A DNA stretch of 14,397 bases from JBFXDI01 sp050181295 (GTDB lineage Bacteria > Pseudomonadota > Alphaproteobacteria > Rhizobiales > Aestuariivirgaceae): contig JBFXDI010000106.1 in NCBI GenBank assembly GCA_050181295.1, positions 1 through 14,397 of the forward strand, given 5' to 3'. Shown here piece by piece: positions 6,798-14,024 of this stretch (position 1 is its first letter; every line of letters begins with the position of its first letter). The notes beneath the pieces were generated by a model that made no database searches, had not been told where the DNA came from, and was given only the letters and a program-made list of their open reading frames with translations. The translations under genes were made by a program, and so were the position numbers.

Positions 6798-7784
6798 ATG
6801 TTGCTGCGTTCTGCCGCGAGGGTTGCGTGCCTTCTGGCCGCACTGCTGCTTGCTGCGCTGCCGGTGGATGCCGCGGAGAAGATCCGCGTGGGCGTGCTGA
6901 AGTTTGGCACCGTCAACTGGGAACTCTCCACCATCAGGCATCACCGGCTCGATGCGGCCGAGGGCATCGATCTCGAGGTGCTGGAACTCGCGAGCGAGGA
7001 CGCGACCGGTATCGCGCTTCAGGCGGGCAGCGTGGACGTCATCGTCACCGACTGGCTGCTCGTTTCGCGCCAGCGTGCGGCGGGCGATGATCTGACATTC
7101 CATCCCTTCTCCTCCTCGGTCGGGGCCATCATGGTGCCGGAAGGATCGCCTATCCGCAGCCTTGGAGATCTGAAGGGCCGCGTGCTGGGGGTGGCCGGCG
7201 GTCCGCTCGACAAGAACTGGTTGATGATCCAGGCCCTGGCGAAGCGCGACGGCCTCGATCTCGGCTCCGAGGCCACCCTCAACTATGGAGCCCCGCCTCT
7301 TCTGGCCGAGAAGGCGCTGCAGGGTGAGCTCGATGCGACTCTGAATTTCTGGCAGTACTGCGCGAGGCTCGAGGCCAAGGGCTTCCGCCGGCTTCTGACT
7401 GGCGCCGAGGCGGCGAAAGCGCTCGGAGCGCAGGGGCCGGTGGCCGCTATCGGCTATGTTTTCCATGAGAAATGGGCGGAGGCGCACAAGGATGCGATGC
7501 TAGGATTCCTCCGCGCGTCGAAGGCGGCCAAAGAGATCCTGCGCTCCTCCGACGAGGAGTGGCATCGCCTGGCGCCGCTGGTCAAGGCCGGGGACGAAGC
7601 GACTCTGAAGACCCTGATGCAGCGCTTTCGGGAAGGCATCCCCGCGCGGCCGCTTGCCGACGAGCAGGCGGACGCGGCGCGACTCTACGCGGTCCTGGCC
7701 GCAATCGGCGGCGAGAAGCTAGTAGGCCCGTCGAGCACGCTTTCGCCCGGCACCTACTGGATCCATGCCGGTGAAGGGCCCTGA
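6798..7784 (+). CDS. ABC importer periplasmic binding protein, NitT/TauT (SsuA-like) type
   Basis: A 328-residue secreted binding protein. ATG 6798 was chosen over an in-frame GTG at 6762 because it places the signal peptide at the very N-terminus (MLLRSAARVACLLAALLL, ending PVDAAE) and has a purine-rich AAGGCGGA just upstream. The mature protein opens with IRVGVLKFGTVNWELSTIRH. It continues with features of the nitrate/sulfonate/taurine (SsuA/NMT1) family: an early EGIDLEV strand, ALQAGSVDVIVTDWLLVSRQ, the SLGDLKGRVLGVAG hinge region, and ELDATLNFW. Aromatic residues in the predicted cleft (Trp, Phe, Tyr) could contact a small ligand, but the substrate cannot be deduced. The permease start follows one base after its stop. 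The nearby fhc cluster allows a C1-related or sulfonate substrate, with no direct evidence for either. Confidence 0.85.
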   Translation: MLLRSAARVACLLAALLLAALPVDAAEKIRVGVLKFGTVNWELSTIRHHRLDAAEGIDLEVLELASEDATGIALQAGSVDVIVTDWLLVSRQRAAGDDLTFHPFSSSVGAIMVPEGSPIRSLGDLKGRVLGVAGGPLDKNWLMIQALAKRDGLDLGSEATLNYGAPPLLAEKALQGELDATLNFWQYCARLEAKGFRRLLTGAEAAKALGAQGPVAAIGYVFHEKWAEAHKDAMLGFLRASKAAKEILRSSDEEWHRLAPLVKAGDEATLKTLMQRFREGIPARPLADEQADAARLYAVLAAIGGEKLVGPSSTLSPGTYWIHAGEGP

Positions 7785-7785
7785 A

Positions 7786-8559
7786 ATGACGGGACGCGAC
7801 AACTGGCGAAAGGGAAGATTCCTGCCGGCGGCGCTTTCGCTCGGCATCCTCCTTGCCGTCTGGCAGGCAGCGGCCTTGCTCGCGGATCCGCGGCTGCTCC
7901 CGTCGCCGGCCGCCGTGGCAGGCTTCATGCTGCGCGAGACGGCGAGCGGAGATCTGCCGTTCCATCTGGGCGTCACGCTCCTGCGCGTCTTCGCCGCCTT
8001 CATCGTCGCCATGGCCATAGGCTCGGCCTTCGGCATCTGGCTTGGCCGCTCGTCCCTGGCCGACCGGCTGTTCGACCCATGGCTCATCCTGCTCCTCAAT
8101 CTGCCGGCCCTCGTCGTCATCGTTCTCGCTTATATCTGGCTCGGCCTCAACGAGGCGGCTGCGATCGGCGCGGTGGCGCTCAACAAGATCCCGAATGCCA
8201 TCGTGACCGTCCGGGAGGGCGCGCGCGCCCTCGATCCGCAACTTGCCGAGCTCGCCAAGGTTTACCGCTTCTCGTGGGCTCGCCGTCTTCGCCATGTCGA
8301 CCTGCCGCAGCTCTGGCCCTACATGGCCGCGGCAGCGCGATCCGGCATTGCGCTCATCTGGAAGATCGTGCTCGTGGTGGAGCTGCTCGGGCGTCCGAAC
8401 GGCGTCGGCTTCCAGATCAACCTCTATTTCCAGCTTTTCGACGTGACCGCCATTCTGGGCTACACGCTCGCGTTCGTGACCATCATGCTGGTGGTCGAAC
8501 TTTTCCTCATGAGACCCGTAGAAGCGCATGCCTATCGCTGGCGGCCACGCCCGGCTTGA
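7786..8559 (+). CDS. ABC importer permease, NitT/TauT (SsuC-like) type
   Basis: A 257-residue inner-membrane permease. ATG 7786 begins one base after the binding-protein stop and has GAAGGG about eight bases upstream inside that gene. An in-frame ATG at 7765 would add seven residues and overlap the previous gene. About six hydrophobic segments are visible, starting near residues 17-35, 68-88, 98-120, 123-137, 190-208 and 222-243. The loop that docks on the ATPase (EAA motif) is ELAKVYRFSWARRLRHVDLP at about residues 158-177, with the usual Leu-Pro ending; the typical Gly is replaced by Phe-Ser. It closely resembles SsuC/TauC-type permeases in size and arrangement. The downstream ATPase gene overlaps its 3' end by 32 bases, so the importer genes form one transcription unit. 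Confidence 0.9.
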   Translation: MTGRDNWRKGRFLPAALSLGILLAVWQAAALLADPRLLPSPAAVAGFMLRETASGDLPFHLGVTLLRVFAAFIVAMAIGSAFGIWLGRSSLADRLFDPWLILLLNLPALVVIVLAYIWLGLNEAAAIGAVALNKIPNAIVTVREGARALDPQLAELAKVYRFSWARRLRHVDLPQLWPYMAAAARSGIALIWKIVLVVELLGRPNGVGFQINLYFQLFDVTAILGYTLAFVTIMLVVELFLMRPVEAHAYRWRPRPA

Positions 8560-9268
8560 AGTCTCCATCGCCGAGAAGCGTTACCTCGGCGCCGACGGCC
8601 AGCCGGTCGAGGTGCTGCGCGACCTGCGCTTTGCCGTCGAGCCAGGCGAGGTGGTGGCGCTGCTCGGACGGTCCGGCTGCGGCAAGACCACGGCGCTGCG
8701 CATCGTGCTCGGCCTCGATCGCGATTTCCGGGGAGCGGTCGAAGCGCGCGCCGACCGCGTGGCCGCCGTGTTCCAGGAGCCTCGCCTTCTGCCGTGGCGG
8801 ACGGTCGAGCAGAATGTGCGGCTGGCGCTTCCCGATGGCGAGATGGAGAAGCCTCTCGAGGGCTTGTTCTCCTCGCTCGGGCTCGCCGACAAGAGGGCGA
8901 GCTATCCGGGCGAGCTTTCGATGGGCCTTGCGCGCCGCGCGGCGCTCGCCCGCGCCTTCGCGCTAGAGCCCGATCTCCTGGTCATGGACGAGCCGTTCGT
9001 ATCGCTCGACGCCCAGACGGCGCTCGACATGCGGCGCCTTCTGGCAAGGCTGCTGGAGGAGCGGCCGACCACGGTGCTCATGGTGACCCACAATGCGGAG
9101 GAAGCCATCGAGCTTGCGGACCGTCTCCTCTTCCTCTCGCCGCGACCTGCCCATGTGGTGGGGGAGATCCCGGTCGCACGAGCACGAAGCGAGCGCTGCG
9201 GCGAGTTCAGGCGGCGGCTCAGAGAAGAAATCGGCGAGCGCTTTCCGTCCGTCCTCGCCCGCGCTTGA
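8528..9268 (+). CDS. ABC importer ATPase, NitT/TauT (SsuB-like) type
   Basis: A 246-residue nucleotide-binding subunit that overlaps the permease gene by 32 bases. Walker A is GRSGCGKTT (47-55, Lys53). The Q-loop is FQEPRLLPW (82-90), an arrangement usual in nitrate/sulfonate/taurine importers. Walker B is LLVMDEPF (150-157, catalytic Glu155), with the D-loop SLDAQ after it, and the switch His188 sits in VTHNAEEA. The signature motif is atypical: LSMGLARRAALARAF (130-144) in place of LSGGMRQRVALARA, losing the middle Gly and the Gln. Since all other catalytic residues are present, it is probably active. It supplies energy for the importer encoded just upstream. Its stop lies only seven bases from the stop of the convergent small cysteine protein. 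Confidence 0.92.
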   Translation: MPIAGGHARLEVSIAEKRYLGADGQPVEVLRDLRFAVEPGEVVALLGRSGCGKTTALRIVLGLDRDFRGAVEARADRVAAVFQEPRLLPWRTVEQNVRLALPDGEMEKPLEGLFSSLGLADKRASYPGELSMGLARRAALARAFALEPDLLVMDEPFVSLDAQTALDMRRLLARLLEERPTTVLMVTHNAEEAIELADRLLFLSPRPAHVVGEIPVARARSERCGEFRRRLREEIGERFPSVLARA

Positions 9269-9275
9269 GGCGAGC

Positions 9276-9485
9276 TCAGATCGGGTTTTCCCCCGCGCCG
9301 GGATCGACGCACTTCCAGCGCGTGACCTTCCATTTCGGATGGGTGTCGGACCACTCCGCGATATAGGAGGGGGCGAGGAACATGCACTGGGCGAGCGAGC
9401 CCCTCGACTCGAACAGGTGATGCTGGTCCTCGCAGCTTTGCATGTTCGCGACGAGACAGACCGTCAGGACGAGATCGACGAACAT
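9276..9485 (-). CDS. Small four-cysteine protein of unknown function
   Basis: A 69-residue protein encoded on the same strand as the fhc genes, 60 bases after fhcC. Its ATG at 9485 has GGAG seven bases upstream, which supports real translation. The N-terminus is hydrophobic (MFVDLVLTVCLVAN) but short and lacks a basic start, so a signal peptide is doubtful. Four cysteines (10, 18, 34, 59) could form two disulfides or bind a metal. The C-terminal half carries SLAQCM, then IAEWSDTHPKWKVTRWKC, an aromatic- and Trp-rich pattern that I believe recurs in small hypothetical proteins of Hyphomicrobiales. Cys and Trp content is unlike a random frame. It may be co-transcribed with the fhc operon, or be an independent gene that merely follows it. 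No function is claimed. Confidence 0.7.
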   Translation of the reverse strand: MFVDLVLTVCLVANMQSCEDQHHLFESRGSLAQCMFLAPSYIAEWSDTHPKWKVTRWKCVDPGAGENPI

Positions 9486-9545
9486 TCCCTTGCTCCGCTT
9501 GCAACGCTTCTTGCCAGGTACGATGGAAGTCTCCGGCCGGATCCC

Positions 9546-10355
9546 TCAGGCCGGCATGAAAATTTCGCCCCTGCCCAGCACTGCCGTGTCGCCGCCGAAG
9601 CGGCTGAGGCCGGGGCGGGCGATCCAGCCCACGTCCAGCCCGGCTTTTCCAAGTTCCCGCGCAAGAAGGCTCCGGAAGACGTCCGCGCCCGGTCCGCAGT
9701 CGAGGAAAGTCGGCGAGACGGCCTCCGGTTCCCGTTTGAGGAAGAGGCTGCCGCGCCGCATGAGGAAACCCGGCCAGGGCCCCGCGGCGCCGGCGATGAT
9801 GAGCGTGCCTGCGATCATGCGGCTGCCCGCATAGGGGCCGGCGGTGCCCCCGACGACGATCGTGCCGCGCCTCAGCCGGTCGCCCGCCATCTTGCCTGCG
9901 TTGCGCTTCACCCGGAGCAGTCCGCCGCGCATGCCCGCCATCTCGCCCGGAAGCGGGCCTCCGAGCCAGTCGCCGGCACCGCCGCCGATCTCGATCCTGC
10001 CTCCCTTGAGGCCCGAGCCCGCCCACGGACCGGCGTTGCCCGAGATGACGAGCGTGCCGCCACGCATGAGCCGGCCGGCCAGTTCTCCCACATCGCCGGT
10101 CACGTGGATCTCGCCGCCGTCCAGTTCCGCTCCCACATTGTCGAAACGATCCGTCGCGCCCCTGATCCGGATCGAGGAGGGGTTCCCGGCCCGGACCCGG
10201 AAGACGTCGCCGACGGCGAGCGGGTTGCGCGTGGTGTGGATCGGCAGGGCCTCCACGGCCTTGAGCGTCATGCCGGCGAGCCGCGCGGGCACGAGCGCGG
10301 AGAGGTCGATCCGCTGGTCGGGCAGGGCCTTCCGCTCGAACACCATGGGCTTCAT
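9546..10355 (-). CDS. fhcC: Formyltransferase/hydrolase complex subunit C
   Basis: A 269-residue subunit of the Fhc complex, homologous to subunit C of archaeal formylmethanofuran dehydrogenase and to the C-terminal domain of glutamate synthase. About residues 75-205 consist of repeated Gly-rich turns such as GGEIHVTGDVGELAGRLM, GGTLVISGNAGPWAGSGL and RGTIVVGGTAGPYAGSRM, which build a right-handed beta-helix. The conserved N-terminal segment with HTTRNPLAVGDVFRV lies at about 40-54. In the complex this subunit is structural and helps hold the hydrolase and transferase together around the bound methanofuran-like cofactor. Its ATG overlaps the fhcD stop (ATGA at 10352-10355 on the - strand), indicating coupled translation. 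It is the last of the four fhc genes. Confidence 0.95.
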   Translation of the reverse strand: MKPMVFERKALPDQRIDLSALVPARLAGMTLKAVEALPIHTTRNPLAVGDVFRVRAGNPSSIRIRGATDRFDNVGAELDGGEIHVTGDVGELAGRLMRGGTLVISGNAGPWAGSGLKGGRIEIGGGAGDWLGGPLPGEMAGMRGGLLRVKRNAGKMAGDRLRRGTIVVGGTAGPYAGSRMIAGTLIIAGAAGPWPGFLMRRGSLFLKREPEAVSPTFLDCGPGADVFRSLLARELGKAGLDVGWIARPGLSRFGGDTAVLGRGEIFMPA

Positions 10356-11260
10356 GGCGCGAGGTCCTTGAGATGGAAATGATGCGGCCCGAGCTTGCCG
10401 CCATAGTTGCCGGCGCTGATGCGCGCCGCGCCGCGCTCAGGCCCGAGCTTCACCGCCGCCTTGAGCCCTGCGCGCATCGCCTCCGCCACCGCCTCTGGCG
10501 TCAGTCCGTCGATCACGATCTCGAGCACCGCCTCGATATCGGGGTCGAGCGCGGTCTGCACGAGGCCTTTCAGCGTCGGGCAGAAGGCGTCGTTGGTCGA
10601 GGCGGGGAGCTTCGGGTACTTCGAGCCGACCTTGGAGCCCGAGCGCACGATGCCGCCGGGGAACGGCATGATGACGTCCGCGACCTCCGCCATCGCCTTT
10701 TGCGCGACCTCCGCGGCGCGAAGTGCCCCGGCTGCCGATCGCGCCAGGAACAAGAGATTGCCGCCCCCGACCGCAGCCTTGGTGAGGCCGGTCGTCGCCT
10801 CGCACAGGAACTCGCCGTCCATCACGGGCACGCGCCAGAAATGCCGGCCCGAAATGCGCTTGGAAACCTGCCAGCCGTCGCCGAAGAAGCGCAGCATGGC
10901 CCCGATCTTCAGCGTTTCTTCCGCTTCGAGGCCCGAAAAGCAGGCGGAGCCAGGGCTCGTCAGCACGCACTGGCCGACGCGGTTGACAAGCTGCTTCTGG
11001 AGTTCGGCCGTGGAGACGGCGAAGATCAGCACCCTGACGCCCGGCCGTCCATCTGGCGTCTCCGCCGGCGCCAGCTCGCGGTCGATGCCCGCCTCGCAGC
11101 CGCAGGCGATGACGGAGGTGGCGAAGCCCGTCATGGTGATGGCCGCCTGCCGCGCCCATCGGACCGTCGGAGCGGTGATGAGGAGCGCCGTGGCGCGCAT
11201 GCCGAAGGCTTCCGCGAAGGTGTCGTCGATGCGCACACCGTTGGCGATTATCCTGCGCAT
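10352..11260 (-). CDS. fhcD: Formylmethanofuran:H4MPT formyltransferase subunit of Fhc
   Basis: A 302-residue formyltransferase (Ftr family, usual length about 300). It moves the formyl group from N5-formyl-H4MPT to the methanofuran-type cofactor before FhcA hydrolyses it to formate. The start at ATG 11260 gives the characteristic N-terminus MRRIIANGVRIDDTFAEAFG. Family blocks visible are ITAPTVRWARQAAITMTGFATS, a cysteine-containing SVIACGCEAGIDREL, the GSKVGSKYPKLPASTND segment, and the C-terminal ISAGNYGGKLGPHHFHL. The reading frame stays open upstream to 11785, but that part is antisense-free noise inside fhcA and is not included. It overlaps fhcA by 13 bases and fhcC by 4. The enzyme is cytoplasmic and part of the H4MPT-linked formaldehyde oxidation and detoxification route. 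Confidence 0.96.
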   Translation of the reverse strand: MRRIIANGVRIDDTFAEAFGMRATALLITAPTVRWARQAAITMTGFATSVIACGCEAGIDRELAPAETPDGRPGVRVLIFAVSTAELQKQLVNRVGQCVLTSPGSACFSGLEAEETLKIGAMLRFFGDGWQVSKRISGRHFWRVPVMDGEFLCEATTGLTKAAVGGGNLLFLARSAAGALRAAEVAQKAMAEVADVIMPFPGGIVRSGSKVGSKYPKLPASTNDAFCPTLKGLVQTALDPDIEAVLEIVIDGLTPEAVAEAMRAGLKAAVKLGPERGAARISAGNYGGKLGPHHFHLKDLAP

Positions 11261-12882
11261 GGCACCGTCCCGAAGGGTTCTTCCCGCCCGACCGCGTGCT
11301 CGGGGACTGCGAAGAGGTCGGTCGAGAGCCCGTATGTGTCGTCGTAGTATTTCCGCATCCGGCGCGCCGTTTGCGCTGCCCGCGGCGTATCGACGGTGAG
11401 CGCCTTGCCCCAGCGCTCCTTCACCACCTCGCCGCCGCGCACCACGAGCTCGCCGCCCTTGAACACATAGTCGGCACTCCCAAACATGCGCGCCTTGTCG
11501 GGATCGTCCGTGTAGACGGCGACGTCGGCCACGGCGCCGGGTCCAAGATGCCCACGATCCTTCAAACCCAGCAGCCGGGCAGGGGCCGCGCGCGTCATAA
11601 TGGCGATCTCGGGCAGCGTGTATTCGCGCGCGATCGAGGCGAGGGTCGTCATCGCCATGGCGGCTTTGGGCAGGCGTGCGATCCACTCCGCCCGCACGTG
11701 GCGGTCCATGAGCAGCGCGAAGATCTGGGGATAGGCGGTGAAGGGGGCGCCGTTCGGATGATCGGTCGTGAAGAACACCCGCCACGGGTCGTTGATGAGG
11801 AGAAAGAGCTCAAGCCCTACGGCCCACTGGACGGCGTTGTAGAAGCTCCTGGCGCGATACTGGTAGGGCACGATGCCGCCGCCATTGCCCTCGCCGTCCC
11901 ACATCACCCATTTGCGGGGTCGCGCCTGGGCGCGCGCGGAGAACTGCCGCAGCACGTCGGACGACACGGTGACGGTGTCGCAGAACATGACCTGCCCGAC
12001 GTCCACCGTCACGTTCTTGCGCGCATTCACCTCCTCGGCAAGCCGCGCCGCGGCGGAGGAGAACTTCCGGTCGCCTTCGACGCCGTAGCCGTAGAACTGG
12101 AGATGCGCGAAATGGATCCGCTGCCCGTCGGCGGCCTGCATGGTGGCGGCCGCCGTGTCGGCGCTTCCAGGCGCTCCGAGGTTGTTGCAGTGGACGTGCA
12201 GCGGATGCGGGATGCCGAGCTCCTCCACCGCCCGCTGCAGCGCCAGCACGATCTGGCGCGAGCTCACGCCGTAGTCCGGCACCACGTCGTCGAGCGCAAA
12301 GGTGCGGACATTGGACTTGAAGGCGGCGGCCGCGCCCGCGTTGATCACCTTGACGCCGAGCGCGCGGGTGGTCGAGACCATCCAGGCGACGTAGTCCCGC
12401 ACCGCGTCGGGGCTCGCCTTGGCGCGCAGCAGCGACAGCAGATAGTCGTCGTTGCCGAGAATGCAGAGCGCCGCCTTGTCGATGATGGGAATGTCCGCGA
12501 GCTCCATATGGGCGTGGAGCGCATGCGAGGGCGACATCGCGGGCTCGACCACGGTCGTGAAGCCCATGGCGGCATAGAGGCGGCCCGTCTCACTCGTCGA
12601 CCAGCCCGCATTGGAAAGCGGCGTCGAGTCCGGCCGTGCGAGATGACCGCGCCGGTGCTCGGGCAGCAGCAGCCGCGCCGTGTTCACGTTTCCGCCGGCG
12701 ATGTGGGAGTGGATGTCGATGCCGCCCGCCATGACGATGCGGCCCTTGAGATCGTAGGTCTGCTTCGGCTTTGGGCCGCCGGGCGGCGCCGGCACGATGC
12801 GCCCGTTCTCGATCCATAGATCGCCCGTTCCGTCCCGGCCATTGACCGGATCGATGACGCGGCCGCCGGCAAGACGGATCAT
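11248..12882 (-). CDS. fhcA: Formyltransferase/hydrolase complex subunit A (amidohydrolase)
   Basis: A 544-residue hydrolase subunit, homologous to FwdA of archaeal formylmethanofuran dehydrogenase. It belongs to the amidohydrolase superfamily and hydrolyses the formylated cofactor to formate. Metal-site residues can be followed: His58 and His60 in GIDIHSHIAGG; Lys178 in VKVINAGA, the probable carboxylated lysine by analogy with FwdA; His229 and His231 in LHVHCNNLG; and Asp374 in FTTDHPNGAPF. The length is close to that of FwdA proteins. The C-terminal part (from about 440) is the usual amidohydrolase beta-sandwich, followed by a helical KYYDDTYGLS segment. The ATG overlaps the fhcB stop (ATGA), and the TAA stop lies 13 bases inside fhcD. 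The complete active site argues for a functional enzyme rather than a relic. Confidence 0.96.
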   Translation of the reverse strand: MIRLAGGRVIDPVNGRDGTGDLWIENGRIVPAPPGGPKPKQTYDLKGRIVMAGGIDIHSHIAGGNVNTARLLLPEHRRGHLARPDSTPLSNAGWSTSETGRLYAAMGFTTVVEPAMSPSHALHAHMELADIPIIDKAALCILGNDDYLLSLLRAKASPDAVRDYVAWMVSTTRALGVKVINAGAAAAFKSNVRTFALDDVVPDYGVSSRQIVLALQRAVEELGIPHPLHVHCNNLGAPGSADTAAATMQAADGQRIHFAHLQFYGYGVEGDRKFSSAAARLAEEVNARKNVTVDVGQVMFCDTVTVSSDVLRQFSARAQARPRKWVMWDGEGNGGGIVPYQYRARSFYNAVQWAVGLELFLLINDPWRVFFTTDHPNGAPFTAYPQIFALLMDRHVRAEWIARLPKAAMAMTTLASIAREYTLPEIAIMTRAAPARLLGLKDRGHLGPGAVADVAVYTDDPDKARMFGSADYVFKGGELVVRGGEVVKERWGKALTVDTPRAAQTARRMRKYYDDTYGLSTDLFAVPEHAVGREEPFGTVPCAG

Positions 12883-13949
12883 GCCGGGGACCCCGCCATC
12901 GCGGCTCGGATCGCCTCGATGATCTCATCCGTCCTCGGACGCTCGCTGGAGGCCGTGGCGGCAATCGCGGCAAGGGCTCCGGTCTTGCCGTTCCATTGCA
13001 CCGCGTCGTGGTCCACGCCCGGCGTTCCGACGTCGAACCGCACCTTGGGCTCGTTCGGAAACCGGGTTCCGACGGCCGTCAGGGCGATGAGCGGAACGGG
13101 TTTCGGCCAGGGTGGCGGAACCGGTTCATAGGCCGAGATCCAGAGCGCCGTGTCGGCTTCATCCTCCGCCACCAGACGATCGGCATCGAACCGCCACGGA
13201 TCGTGCGTCGATCCGTCTCGCCCGAAGCTCGTGCGCATGGGAAAACCGGTGAGCCACCCCGCGGTCTGCGCGACGCCGGAGCCATTGCCGGGGACCGGAA
13301 GGGCGAAACCGGAGAAGCGGGTTTCCGCGTTGAGATCCTTGACCAGGCCGCTCAGCATCTCGATGCAAAGCCGGTCGAGCCCGTCCGCCGACCAGATCGC
13401 CACTCCGAACCGCGCGCCCCTGAGCACGTCGACCAGGCGGTCGAGCTTCTGGTTGAGGTTGCCCGCCACCGGGCGCCCGGCGGTCCTCGCCTTGAGCGCG
13501 GAGAGAAGCGCGGGCAGCGTGGCGTCGTTCGCGGCAAGGAGCTCGACTTTATAGCCTGCAGCCTCGAGCTGCCGTGCGGAAGCAGCTCCCCCAACGAGGA
13601 CCACATGCGAGGGAGGTCGAGGCAGCCGCTCGAGGATTTCGTTTCCTCGGGCCTTGCTGAAAGCGCCCACGAGCAGCACCACGTCGGCCAGCCGCCGCGC
13701 CTCCAGCGGCGACACGATCATCCAGCCCGAATCCCGCATGACTTCCAGGGAAGCGAGCGCCGCATCCGATGCCAGATGATCGAACGGGCAGCGCAGATGC
13801 TCCGCGAGCCGGATCGCCGCCCGCGCGCCGGCGGTATCGGTTCCCATGCCTGCGACGATGGGGTTTCGCGCCTGTTCCAGCAGCCTCGCCGCCTCGCGGA
13901 TCGCCTCGCGCAAGGCCACAGACTGGCCGTCAATAAACGCTGCGGCCAT
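12879..13949 (-). CDS. fhcB: Formyltransferase/hydrolase complex subunit B
   Basis: A 356-residue subunit related to FwdB, the molybdo/tungstopterin formate dehydrogenase subunit of archaeal formylmethanofuran dehydrogenase. Recognisable blocks are NPIVAGMGTDTAGARAAIRL near 29-48, DVVLLVGAFSKARGNEILE, and NGSGVAQTAGWLTGFPMRT. Only two cysteines are present (Cys54 and one in DRLCIEML), and there is no CxxC iron-sulfur motif. This fits the known bacterial situation, where FhcB has lost redox function and the complex acts as a hydrolase. ATG 13949 was chosen as start because MAAAFIDG matches the family N-terminus as I know it. TTG 13955 and GTG 13952 are alternatives, and no clear ribosome site precedes any of them. 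It is the first fhc gene and overlaps fhcA by 4 bases. Confidence 0.94.
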   Translation of the reverse strand: MAAAFIDGQSVALREAIREAARLLEQARNPIVAGMGTDTAGARAAIRLAEHLRCPFDHLASDAALASLEVMRDSGWMIVSPLEARRLADVVLLVGAFSKARGNEILERLPRPPSHVVLVGGAASARQLEAAGYKVELLAANDATLPALLSALKARTAGRPVAGNLNQKLDRLVDVLRGARFGVAIWSADGLDRLCIEMLSGLVKDLNAETRFSGFALPVPGNGSGVAQTAGWLTGFPMRTSFGRDGSTHDPWRFDADRLVAEDEADTALWISAYEPVPPPWPKPVPLIALTAVGTRFPNEPKVRFDVGTPGVDHDAVQWNGKTGALAAIAATASSERPRTDEIIEAIRAAMAGSPA

Positions 13950-14024
13950 CACCAACGGTCTGTTTGCGCGTGCCCCGGTTGAGCCTTTTAGCGCATTGAA
14001 GCCGGTGAGGGAAAGCGTTCGCGA

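Noticed and set aside
9254..9274. Inverted repeat CTCGCC/GGCGAG between the convergent ATPase and small-protein stops, as a two-way terminator
   Set aside because: The stem is only six base pairs with a nine-base loop, lies mostly inside coding sequence, and no T-run follows directly on either strand (TTTT at 9286-9289 is 12 bases away).
9093..10382. 429-codon frame on the + strand opposite fhcC and the small protein
   Set aside because: Runs antisense through the fhcC beta-helix repeats and has Arg/Pro/His-rich composition with no recognisable motif.
11261..11785. Upstream extension of the fhcD frame into fhcA
   Set aside because: The extra residues are Arg/Gly-rich noise, while the family N-terminus MRRIIANGVRIDDTF begins exactly at 11260.
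11296..12819. Long open frame (507 codons) on the + strand opposite fhcA
   Set aside because: It is a shadow of high-GC codon bias in fhcA: Arg/Gly/His-rich composition, no domain, no ribosome site, and the opposite strand encodes a clearly conserved enzyme.
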